Of a stretch of 64,000 bases of DNA, positions 1-6,656 are shown in pieces. Every line of letters starts with the position of its first letter. The first letter of the stretch is position 1. The DNA is from Gammaproteobacteria bacterium. Lineage in GTDB: Bacteria; Pseudomonadota; Gammaproteobacteria; Arenicellales; Arenicellaceae. Both the position numbers and the translations under genes were made by a program. The notes beneath the pieces are model-generated. The model was not told the origin of the DNA and did not search any database. It saw nothing but the letters and a program-made list of their open reading frames with translations. Location of the stretch: the NCBI GenBank assembly GCA_013002025.1, contig JABDKW010000025.1:1-64000 (forward strand). Direction: 5' to 3'.

Positions 1-1490
1 AGGTTACTGAACAGGTTACTGAACAGGTTACTGAACAGGTTACTGAACAGGTCACTGAACAGGTTACTGAACAGGTCACTGAACAAGTCGCTGACCAGGT
101 GTCACATCAGGTCGCTGGCCACGTCGGGGGCCAGGTCAGGGGCCAGGTTACCGAACAGGTTACCGAACAGGTTACCGAACAAGTCACAGAACGAGTCACC
201 GACCAGGTGTCACATCAGGTTGCTGGCCAGGTCAGGGGCCAGGTCCGCGAGCAGGTCTCCAAACAGGCTAGCCGGGCGGCGACAGTCGCGGTCTCTGTGG
301 CCACAACTCCGGTCACAGCGGCTCAGAACACGGCGTCTGATGCATCACAAGTCGCCGCCGCGAACGCCAGCCTTCGTGAGATCGAAATTGAAATTGATCA
401 GGATGGCGTGCAGTTTGTAAAAGGTGAATGGCTGGTGCTGGCTGACCAGGCTGACCTGGCGACCCTGCGCAAATTCGGCTTCAACATTGTAAAAAGCGAG
501 CAATTAGGCTCGGTCGGCAAAATATTAGCGCGCTTGTCTCGAGTAGATGAGTCCTCCGTTGCGCAAATGCAGGCCGACCTCAAGCGGCTCGCACCCACCG
601 TCAAAATTGAACGCAACTACATCCTGTTTGAACCCAAGTCGGTTAACGACCGGCTGATTACCAGCCGCCGCGGCCTGGCACCTCAACGGGTTATGCCCAT
701 CAACGCGCCTACAGTGCAAAACATCACAATTGGTGTGATTGACACTGGTTATGACTCCGCGCACGAAGTATTCCGCGGCGCGCGCATTGAAGCCAAAAAT
801 TTTGTGGCCAGCGGCGAAGCACAAACCTTCTCCCACGGCACCTCGGTTATCTCAGCTTTGGTCGGCGCTGCCGCCAGCTATCAAGGCCTGTTACCCGGCG
901 CCAATGTCTTGAGCGCCTCCGTGTTTCAGGCGGGCAAGGCAAATTCTCGATTCTCCACCACCGACGGCGTTACCCGCGCCATAGACTGGATGGCAAACCG
1001 CGGTGTGAGCGTTATCAACATGAGTTTTGCGGGGCCCTATAGCCGCATTCTCGACAGTGTGATCAAAACAACCAATCAGCAAGGCATCCGATTTGTCGCC
1101 GCCGCAGGTAATGAAGGCCCGACCGCAGCGCCGGTCTACCCCGCCGCTTATGATGGCGTAATTGCGGTGACCGCAGTCAGCCAGCGCAAAAAGGTTTACC
1201 GGCTTGCCAACCGTGGTAACCACATTGTGTTTTCAGCACCGGGCGTGTCGGTATTTCATGCCAAAGCCGGCGGCGGCTATGGCCACTCGTCAGGCACCTC
1301 AATGGCGGCGCCGTTTGTAACGGCCGCATTGGCAAATATTGCCGGCCCCGATAGCCGAATTGACGACCGCGAATTGCAGCGTCTGATCGATGCATCTGAA
1401 GATCTTGGGCAAGTCGGCTTTGATGAGATTTATGGTCATGGTTTAATACGCCCTTTGGCACCTGAAACCGTGCGCCTAGCGGAACGTTAA
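1..1490 (+). CDS. S8 (subtilisin-like) serine protease with N-terminal V-x-x-Q repeats, 5' end outside window
   Basis: The frame is open to the left edge, so the true start lies outside the window; the GTG at 99 is an internal Val codon of the repeat. The first ~88 codons are V-x-x-Q tetrapeptides, followed by an Ala/Thr/Ser-rich linker and an inhibitor-like prodomain region around nt 380-650. The peptidase domain follows with a complete catalytic triad: Asp in VIDTG (codon 741-743), His in SHGTS (834-836) and Ser in GTSMAAP (1299-1301). The oxyanion Asn is in AAGNEGP (1110-1112). The S8 family consists of endopeptidases, usually exported; the export signal cannot be seen here. A gene for an outer-membrane barrel starts 4 nt after the stop, so the two are probably cotranscribed. 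Family assignment is secure; substrate unknown. Confidence 0.93.
   Translation, partial: VTEQVTEQVTEQVTEQVTEQVTEQVTEQVADQVSHQVAGHVGGQVRGQVTEQVTEQVTEQVTERVTDQVSHQVAGQVRGQVREQVSKQASRAATVAVSVATTPVTAAQNTASDASQVAAANASLREIEIEIDQDGVQFVKGEWLVLADQADLATLRKFGFNIVKSEQLGSVGKILARLSRVDESSVAQMQADLKRLAPTVKIERNYILFEPKSVNDRLITSRRGLAPQRVMPINAPTVQNITIGVIDTGYDSAHEVFRGARIEAKNFVASGEAQTFSHGTSVISALVGAAASYQGLLPGANVLSASVFQAGKANSRFSTTDGVTRAIDWMANRGVSVINMSFAGPYSRILDSVIKTTNQQGIRFVAAAGNEGPTAAPVYPAAYDGVIAVTAVSQRKKVYRLANRGNHIVFSAPGVSVFHAKAGGGYGHSSGTSMAAPFVTAALANIAGPDSRIDDRELQRLIDASEDLGQVGFDEIYGHGLIRPLAPETVRLAER
3..266 (+). repeat. 12-nt tandem repeat coding V-x-x-Q tetrapeptides (22 units in window)
   Basis: Twenty-two consecutive in-frame 12-nt units are visible, of which GTTACTGAACAG (Val-Thr-Glu-Gln) is the commonest near the edge. 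The array continues off the left edge. There is also a 108-nt higher-order period: the units at 87, 99 and 111 recur at 195, 207 and 219, including an exact second copy of GTGTCACATCAG. The units nearest the edge are almost identical, while later ones drift to VSHQ, VAGQ and VRGQ. All units keep the reading frame. Confidence 0.95.
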
Positions 1491-1494
1491 TCAA

Positions 1495-2454
1495 ATGGCA
1501 GGCACTATGTTCCCTGCCGCTGCGCGCAGAACCGGAACGCGACTCCCCCTCTACATCATTGCGCTAGGCCTTTTCGCAATATCAGCCAGCCCAGCAGTGG
1601 CCAAGCAAGAGCGATCAACCTCATCATTTGGGGCTGATGTGGCGGTCGGCGTGCAGTGGGACAGCAATGTCAGCATTGAAGAGCTCGAAACGGATTCAGG
1701 TGCGGATGACGTCTTGGCTGAATTATCAGCAAACCTGAAGTACAAAACCAAACTCGGCGAAAATAATTTATCCGTGTTTTATTCGGCAAGTAATTCGCTA
1801 CACGATGTGTTCGGTGAATTCGACTTGCTAACACAAATTGCGTCGGCCGATTTATCACGAAAGTTCGGGTCGCTAACCGCTGGCGCGAATGCCCGCTATA
1901 TTGACGCGAAGCTGGACTCGTCAGGGTTATTGGCTTTCTCCCAGGGCGGCCTCTACGTAAGCTCGCTGATAAACCGCGAACTGTTTGTCCGCAGTGAATT
2001 TCTGTACACCGATAAGTCCTTTGATGAGTTAACCGGTCGCTCCGCAACAACGCATGGCATCAGCACTGACGCCTATTTGTTTCAACGCGGCGGCAAACAA
2101 TACTGGATGATTGGCCTGCGATTTGAGAATGAAGACGCATTCGCCGACCAATTTGACCGCACCACCAAAACCTTATCGGCACGTTTTCAACGTAAGTTTG
2201 AATGGCTGGGCAAACCGGCGCGAGCCCGAGTTTCTGCACGCGCGCAACTGCGCGACTACGACTCAATCACACCCTCCATTGGCCAGCCGAGGGACGATGA
2301 GCGGCTGCGCGCCGGCGCGCAATTCGAAATGGGCTTGGTGGGCAATACCTATGTGCAACTGGACCTCACCTACGCCGACAATAAATCAAACCTGCCATCG
2401 GCGGATTATTCGCAAACTCAGGTTGGGGTAACGCTGGGGTGGCGTAACCAATAG
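1495..2454 (+). CDS. Predicted outer-membrane beta-barrel protein
   Basis: This 319-residue protein has an N-terminal signal peptide (hydrophobic core LYIIALGLFAISASPAVA, likely cleaved near residue 36). The rest alternates polar and hydrophobic residues with aromatic ends, as in amphipathic beta strands of an outer-membrane barrel, and no helical membrane segment is present. The start WDSNVS resembles the beginning of porin-like or SLAM/DUF560-type barrels, but I cannot assign it to one of these. The last residues are GWRNQ, so the usual terminal aromatic is displaced inward. The start lies 4 nt after the protease stop, implying cotranscription; the barrel may secrete, anchor or be processed by the protease, which is inference only. 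Confidence 0.75.
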   Translation: MAGTMFPAAARRTGTRLPLYIIALGLFAISASPAVAKQERSTSSFGADVAVGVQWDSNVSIEELETDSGADDVLAELSANLKYKTKLGENNLSVFYSASNSLHDVFGEFDLLTQIASADLSRKFGSLTAGANARYIDAKLDSSGLLAFSQGGLYVSSLINRELFVRSEFLYTDKSFDELTGRSATTHGISTDAYLFQRGGKQYWMIGLRFENEDAFADQFDRTTKTLSARFQRKFEWLGKPARARVSARAQLRDYDSITPSIGQPRDDERLRAGAQFEMGLVGNTYVQLDLTYADNKSNLPSADYSQTQVGVTLGWRNQ

Positions 2455-2569
2455 CGAGAATCACCCGTGCGCTTTCATTGGCGCGTCTAACAGGAGTGCA
2501 CTATAAAAGTAACTGGGCAGTGGATTGGTTTTAAGCCAGCCACAAGGATCAGACACGGAGGATCTCGCC

Positions 2570-3919
2570 ATGAACTACACCAAACTGCGTTACGACCCCT
2601 TTTTTAAAAAGAATAAGACCACAACACGCCGGGTGATTGACCGGCTTAGAGCATTACGCGAGTGGTTGCCTGCGCCGCAAAACGAGGGCGGCGGGGGCGT
2701 GCCTGACAAACACTCAGACTGCTGCCTGTTGCTCGCCACCTGGAATATCCGCGACTTTGGCAAGGACAAAGGCTTTGGCCCGCGCACCCTGGAACCGATC
2801 TATTACATGGCAGAGATTATCTCCGCCTTTGATCTGGTCGCCCTGCAGGAAATCACCAGCGACATGCGTCAGTTCAAAGACATCATGCGCATTCTGGGCC
2901 CGGACTGGGACTATATAGCCACCGACGTCACCGGCAATCAGGAGCGCATGGTGTTTGTGTATGACACCCGCAAGGTTAAGTTCCGCTCGATAGTTGGCGA
3001 AGTCACCCTGCTGGAGCATGAGTTGATCCGGCTCAGCCAGACCGTTAAGATGCCCAAGAAAGCCTCGTTGACCGATAAAGACGGCAACCCTGTACCCTTG
3101 CCTGCCGGCGCCAGCCTCGCATTGCCCAAGGGCAATAAACTGTTAACCGGTAAGCAATTCAACCGCACCCCATTTATGGTGTCATTCCAGGCCGGTTGGT
3201 TCAAATTCAACCTGTGCACCGTGCATATGTACTTTGGCAAAGGCAAAGCCGGGGTTGAGCAACGCCGACAGGAAATTGAAAAAGTAGCCAAAGTATTCAA
3301 AAAACGCGCTGCCAAGGAACGCAAAGAGGCGCGAGACCGCGGCCTGGATGACAGCAGCCTCGAAACCTATATTGTGCTGGGCGACTTTAATATTCTGGCG
3401 CCGAATAAAACCACCGGCGAAAGTGAAACACTAAACGCCCTGCTCGACAATGGCTTTGGCATGCATGAAAAGCTCAGAAACACCCCCACCAATATGTTCA
3501 AGACTGAGCACTACGACCAGATTGCGGTGTTAAAAAGGCACGGCAAGATCCGCATGAAACAATCGCAAGCCGGCGTGCTGGATTTTTATCAGCAAATCTA
3601 TCGGGCCTCAGTAGATGATGTGAAGGTGCGCAAGAAAAAATCGGGCGAGGAATTCCCTGCCGCCGACAGCTCAGACTTTGACGCTTACTTTAAAGAAATG
3701 GGCGCCTCTAAACTGAGAGACACACACGATAAAAAGCGCACCTTCGTGGGCGACGTGAAAGTAAATAAAGGCGACCCCAGAACCAAAGACCAGATCAGGG
3801 AATGGTACGCCACCTGCTGGCGCACCTACCACATGTCAGATCACCTGCCGATGTGGATGGCACTGGACATCGACTTCAGCGATGATTACCTGACAAAGGT
3901 TGACGCCGAAATCGGTTGA
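2570..3919 (+). CDS. Endonuclease/exonuclease/phosphatase (EEP) family protein
   Basis: The ATG at 2570 is chosen because GGAGG lies 8 nt upstream; an earlier in-frame start at 2525 has no such site. The 449-residue product shows the EEP (DNase I/AP endonuclease-like) motifs in order: ATWNIRDFG (Asn ~59), VALQEI (Glu ~94), VLGDFN (Asp ~272, Asn ~274) and MSDHLP (Ser-Asp-His ~423-425). These residues bind metal and activate water for phosphodiester cleavage in the family. A Lys-rich stretch separates the second and third motifs. No signal peptide is visible, so it is probably cytosolic. Whether it acts on DNA, RNA or phospholipid cannot be decided. It stands alone between the protease pair and a reverse-strand cupin. 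Confidence 0.85.
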   Translation: MNYTKLRYDPFFKKNKTTTRRVIDRLRALREWLPAPQNEGGGGVPDKHSDCCLLLATWNIRDFGKDKGFGPRTLEPIYYMAEIISAFDLVALQEITSDMRQFKDIMRILGPDWDYIATDVTGNQERMVFVYDTRKVKFRSIVGEVTLLEHELIRLSQTVKMPKKASLTDKDGNPVPLPAGASLALPKGNKLLTGKQFNRTPFMVSFQAGWFKFNLCTVHMYFGKGKAGVEQRRQEIEKVAKVFKKRAAKERKEARDRGLDDSSLETYIVLGDFNILAPNKTTGESETLNALLDNGFGMHEKLRNTPTNMFKTEHYDQIAVLKRHGKIRMKQSQAGVLDFYQQIYRASVDDVKVRKKKSGEEFPAADSSDFDAYFKEMGASKLRDTHDKKRTFVGDVKVNKGDPRTKDQIREWYATCWRTYHMSDHLPMWMALDIDFSDDYLTKVDAEIG

Positions 3920-3960
3920 TCTGTGCTTTGTCCAGCTTGAGCGTCTTGATCAGCGTGTTA

Positions 3961-4401
3961 TTACTCTGCTTTATACGCGTCAACCGGCGCCTCGAAAGCA
4001 ATTGTTAGAATGCATGACTCTTTGCTTATACACTTTCCATCATGAACTGCTTTGGCGGGGCCATAAGCGTACATTCCAGTTTTGAGATGTGTCGTGTTTT
4101 GCCCCTGATAGGTCACATCCAGCTCCCCGGAAACTAAAACCATCCGCTCTGCCGAGGTGTGCCAATGGGCAGGAAAGACGTAACCTCCAGGAATTTTGAA
4201 ATATATATCCGAATTTGGTTTCGCTGGGTCTCCCTGGATAGCCGCCAATTCACAACCGGTCGGAAAAAATGCGGGACATGGCCCCCAAGCAATATCTTCG
4301 TCATTCGCTGTGCGAGAAAAAGCGCCGTCATCGGCCCATGCGAAACTACTAAAAATCAGAAGAGTTGTGATTAATGATTTAGTAACTAGACTACTTTTCA
4401 T
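3961..4401 (-). CDS. Secreted cupin-domain protein
   Basis: This 146-residue protein starts with a signal peptide (residues 1-23, cleavage after SFAWA). The rest is a single small beta-barrel of the cupin type: the first motif PAHWHTSAERMVLVSGELDV gives candidate metal ligands His79, His81 and Glu85, and a second motif supplies His120. Four Cys residues (42, 50, 124, 130) could form disulfides in the periplasm. Such proteins bind a divalent metal and may be dioxygenases, isomerases or sensors; the sequence gives no substrate. It is monocistronic and convergent with the EEP gene. Confidence 0.8.
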   Translation of the reverse strand: MKSSLVTKSLITTLLIFSSFAWADDGAFSRTANDEDIAWGPCPAFFPTGCELAAIQGDPAKPNSDIYFKIPGGYVFPAHWHTSAERMVLVSGELDVTYQGQNTTHLKTGMYAYGPAKAVHDGKCISKESCILTIAFEAPVDAYKAE

Positions 4402-4616
4402 GAGCTTGTCCTGAGTTCAAAAATATCAGAAACAGCCTACCAGTTTCTTGGGAGGTGTGCTCATGTTGTTTGTACTGACCCATGCTATTTTTTCTCTGTG
4501 TGCTTTCGTTAACTCCTTGCTATTCAACGGTTTTTTGTTGTGGCGTGGTGTGAAACGAGAGCATGATTCACTCTGCTTTCCGGCTTTCTTGCTTCTGCTA
4601 AACGCTTGCTCCAGCC

Positions 4617-5132
4617 TTATCCGAGAAGCATATCTCGCAGCTTCAGCACTGTATTCAAATTTCTGCCTGTTGCTGGCACGCCTAAGCAGCGTTCTATATT
4701 CGCCACCAGTTTGGAGCGGCCTATTCCGTGCGGCGCATGCAAATAAAAGACGTTCCCCAACTGCTGATAGGTCTCTCCATTGGCGGCCAAGGACGCCAAT
4801 TTTTCTGTGTCTAATTCAGGCTCTTGAGCACAGAAATAAAAATGCACTGTGTTCCCTTGAAATGATGCGTAGGGGTTGGCCTCTGCGGCCTGCAGAAAAG
4901 CGGCTTTCTCCAAAACCATTAATTTGGGACTAAAGCCAAATTCCTTTTCAACCAATGATGCAATATGTTTGAGTGGGCTTGCCTTAGCCGTTAGCACTAC
5001 ATTGCCACTCTGGATATAGGTTCTAGCATCTTGATAGCCTTCATCCTGCAACACGCGCTTGAGTTCCTTCATTGGTAGTAAATTCTTACCACCAACATTG
5101 ATCCCTCTGAATAAAATAACGTAGGTCTTCAC
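4617..5132 (-). CDS. DUF1697 domain protein
   Basis: This 171-residue protein opens with the characteristic DUF1697 pattern FRGINVGGKNLLPMKELK, followed by GYQDARTYIQSGNVVL. It ends with the family-typical NLNTVLKLRDML, so it is full length. The family has no established biochemical function, and no catalytic motif is visible. There is no signal peptide or membrane segment. The 215 nt between this gene and the cupin gene (4402-4616) hold nothing I can support. Confidence 0.88.
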   Translation of the reverse strand: MKTYVILFRGINVGGKNLLPMKELKRVLQDEGYQDARTYIQSGNVVLTAKASPLKHIASLVEKEFGFSPKLMVLEKAAFLQAAEANPYASFQGNTVHFYFCAQEPELDTEKLASLAANGETYQQLGNVFYLHAPHGIGRSKLVANIERCLGVPATGRNLNTVLKLRDMLLG

Positions 5133-5201
5133 ATTTAGTTCCGCCTTACTCCAAGCACATGCACCGACTATCTTGATGTCATTGATTCATGAAATCAAGC
5201 A

Positions 5202-5336
5202 TGGTGCCCGGGTACTGCGTACCGCCTACTGCGTAGCGCGACCGGACTTACACCGGCACTGCGTGCCGCACACGATATTTCTATCGACGGATTTTAAGTC
5301 CGTTGTGTCTACCACAACGCCACCCTGCGGCGTGCC
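5202..5336 (-). pseudogene. Decayed tRNA-Leu copy carrying hairpin insertions
   Basis: Read on the minus strand, this stretch keeps most of tRNA-Leu(TAA): a 3' end CCCGGGCACCA, an anticodon arm ACGGACTTAAAATCCGT identical to the intact gene and an identical variable arm. It is interrupted by extra sequence that folds back: GGTAC-tgc-GTACC (5211-5223), CTAC-tgc-GTAG (5226-5236) and GGCAC-tgc-GTGCC (5255-5267), given as plus-strand sequence. The 5' acceptor strand is altered, so acceptor pairing is lost. It follows the intact tRNA-Leu in transcription order. It is unlikely to be charged. Confidence 0.8.
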
Positions 5337-5400
5337 ATCTCTCAGCTAATACAGGCTATTTACTGCTTCCTTTCGTGTGTGATTGAGGAATTATTTTGAC

Positions 5401-5487
5401 TGGTGCCCGGGGCCGGACTTGAACCGGCACGATATTTCTATCGACGGATTTTAAGTCCGTTGCGTCTACCAATTTCGCCACCCGGGC
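5401..5487 (-). tRNA. tRNA-Leu(TAA)
   Basis: An 87-nt gene including encoded CCA. The acceptor GCCCGGG pairs with CCCGGGC. The anticodon loop CTTAAAA reads TAA, and a long class II variable arm and T arm GCCGGTTCAAGTCCGGC are present. It is the last intact gene of a leftward tRNA-Gly/Cys/Leu cluster downstream of pgsA, as in E. coli glyW-cysT-leuZ. Confidence 0.97.
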
Positions 5488-5535
5488 CATCGGGGAAATT
5501 TGCTGGGCTTGGCAACCCAATTGTCAGTCCAAAGG

Positions 5536-5610
5536 TAGCTCATGGAGCTACTGTCTACCACAACGCCACCCGGGCCATCGGGTCAAAACTGCAGGGCTTG
5601 GCAACCCAAA
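5536..5610 (-). pseudogene. 5' fragment of tRNA-Leu plus duplicated leader, ending in a hairpin
   Basis: On the minus strand this begins with a near copy of the leader of the intact tRNA-Leu (TTGGGTTGCCAAGCCC, then CGATG). The first 23 nt of the tRNA follow (5575 to 5553), up to GGTAGAC in the D arm. It then breaks off into a perfect hairpin TAGCTC-atg-GAGCTA (5536-5550). It shares GCGTTGTGGTAGAC with the decayed copy at 5202-5336, where the intact gene has GCGAAATTGGTAGAC, so the two broken pieces look related to each other. Confidence 0.75.
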
Positions 5611-5645
5611 CAACAATAAATCTAACGGCATCCCCCATAAAGAAA

Positions 5646-5719
5646 TGGAGGCTCGAGCCGGAGTCGAACCGGCGTACACGGCTTTGCAGGCCGCTGCATA
5701 ACCACTCTGCCATCGAGCC
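5646..5719 (-). tRNA. tRNA-Cys(GCA)
   Basis: A 74-nt gene including encoded TCCA. The acceptor GGCTCGA pairs with TCGAGCC. The anticodon loop CTGCAAA reads GCA, and the T arm contains GGTTCGACTCC. It lies between tRNA-Gly and tRNA-Leu on the minus strand. Confidence 0.97.
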
Positions 5720-5774
5720 GTTAGATTGCGCAATCTAGTTGTGACGCCTTGGTCACAATATAAACCACGTTAAC

Positions 5775-5815
5775 AAAAAAAATCCGGAGAGACGGTATCT
5801 TCTTCCCGGATTTTT
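5775..5815 (-). terminator. Terminator-like hairpin between tRNA-Gly and tRNA-Cys
   Basis: The stem AAAATCCGG / CCGGATTTT is followed on the minus strand by a run of eight T. The loop is about 18 nt. It sits inside the tRNA cluster, after tRNA-Gly and before tRNA-Cys in transcription order, so it may attenuate the downstream tRNAs or be a processing signal. The stem is flanked by A/T runs on both sides and could also act in the other direction. Confidence 0.55.
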
Positions 5816-5822
5816 GCAATTT

Positions 5823-5897
5823 TGGAGCGGGAAACGAGATTCGAACTCGCGACCCCAACCTTGGCAAGGTTGTGCTCTACCACTGAGCTATTCCCGC
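5823..5897 (-). tRNA. tRNA-Gly(GCC)
   Basis: A 75-nt gene with TCCA end. The acceptor GCGGGAA pairs with TTCCCGC. The anticodon loop TTGCCAA reads GCC, and the T arm contains GTTCGAATC. It is the first tRNA after pgsA. Confidence 0.97.
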
Positions 5898-5980
5898 TTG
5901 GGTGGCGACATTATATTCAGTTTACCCCACAGGTCAATCGCTGATTCGGCGAATCTGGCCGGGCTGTTTAGAGCGCCTGT

Positions 5981-6556
5981 TCAGTCGCTGCGCACGGCTG
6001 TGTAAGCCGCTGAAAGATAGATAAACATTGACCAAATTGTGAGTATTCCCGCCCCATACAGCATTAATTCGCCCAGCCGCAGAATGGGTATGCCAAACAG
6101 CGATTGTTTGAACAAGAGCATGCCGATAGCGGTCATTTGTATGCCGGTTTTGTATTTGCCCACCTGGGATACGGCCACATTGGCACGTTTGCCCAACTCA
6201 GCCATCCATTCGCGCAGCGCAGACACCATCAGTTCACGGCCGATAATGACTACGACAATCAACGTGAAGAACCAACTGGCCAGCAGATTAGCGCGCACCA
6301 CCGGGTCGGTGGCGATCAGGATTAGCATAGTCGCGACCAGCAGTTTGTCGGCAACGGGGTCGAGAAAGGCGCCTAACTTGCTCTCCTGCCCCCATAAGCG
6401 CGCCAGATAGCCGTCCAGGGCGTCACTGATACCGGCTAAGGTGAACAGGATGACGTTATACCAATTTGCATAGGCCACATCCGACAGGTGAATCGCGACA
6501 ATAATCGGGATCACCAGAATACGGAAAAAGGTCAGGCAATTGGGAATGCTAAACAT
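5981..6556 (-). CDS. pgsA: CDP-diacylglycerol-glycerol-3-phosphate 3-phosphatidyltransferase
   Basis: PgsA makes phosphatidylglycerol phosphate from CDP-diacylglycerol and glycerol 3-phosphate in the inner membrane, the committed step to phosphatidylglycerol and cardiolipin. The 191-residue protein has the complete CDP-alcohol phosphotransferase signature D45-x2-D48-G-x2-A-R53-x8-G62-x3-D66-x3-D70, whose acidic residues bind the metal and substrate. Four to five hydrophobic segments fit the family. It lies about 100 nt downstream of uvrC and upstream of the Gly/Cys/Leu tRNAs, the same order as in E. coli. The length is normal. Confidence 0.97.
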   Translation of the reverse strand: MFSIPNCLTFFRILVIPIIVAIHLSDVAYANWYNVILFTLAGISDALDGYLARLWGQESKLGAFLDPVADKLLVATMLILIATDPVVRANLLASWFFTLIVVVIIGRELMVSALREWMAELGKRANVAVSQVGKYKTGIQMTAIGMLLFKQSLFGIPILRLGELMLYGAGILTIWSMFIYLSAAYTAVRSD

Positions 6557-6656
6557 AATGCGAGAACGCGGGCTAACGACCGGCGAAGTTTACCATTGAA
6601 TGCGCCCGCTCCGATGCCTTGCGGCCCTAAATTCGGGCTGCATTTGTGAAACAGCG

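Noticed and set aside
3-266. The 12-nt repeats as a CRISPR array or non-coding satellite
   Set aside because: There are no spacers, all units keep the reading frame, and they lead directly into a protease domain.
4448-4933. A 161-codon plus-strand open frame starting with a hydrophobic stretch
   Set aside because: Most of it is antisense to the well-supported DUF1697 gene, and its sequence has no coding character beyond the first 40 codons.
5401-5897. The Gly-Cys-Leu tRNA cluster after pgsA as a novel arrangement
   Set aside because: The same order is known from E. coli; only the flanking tRNA-Leu fragments are unusual.
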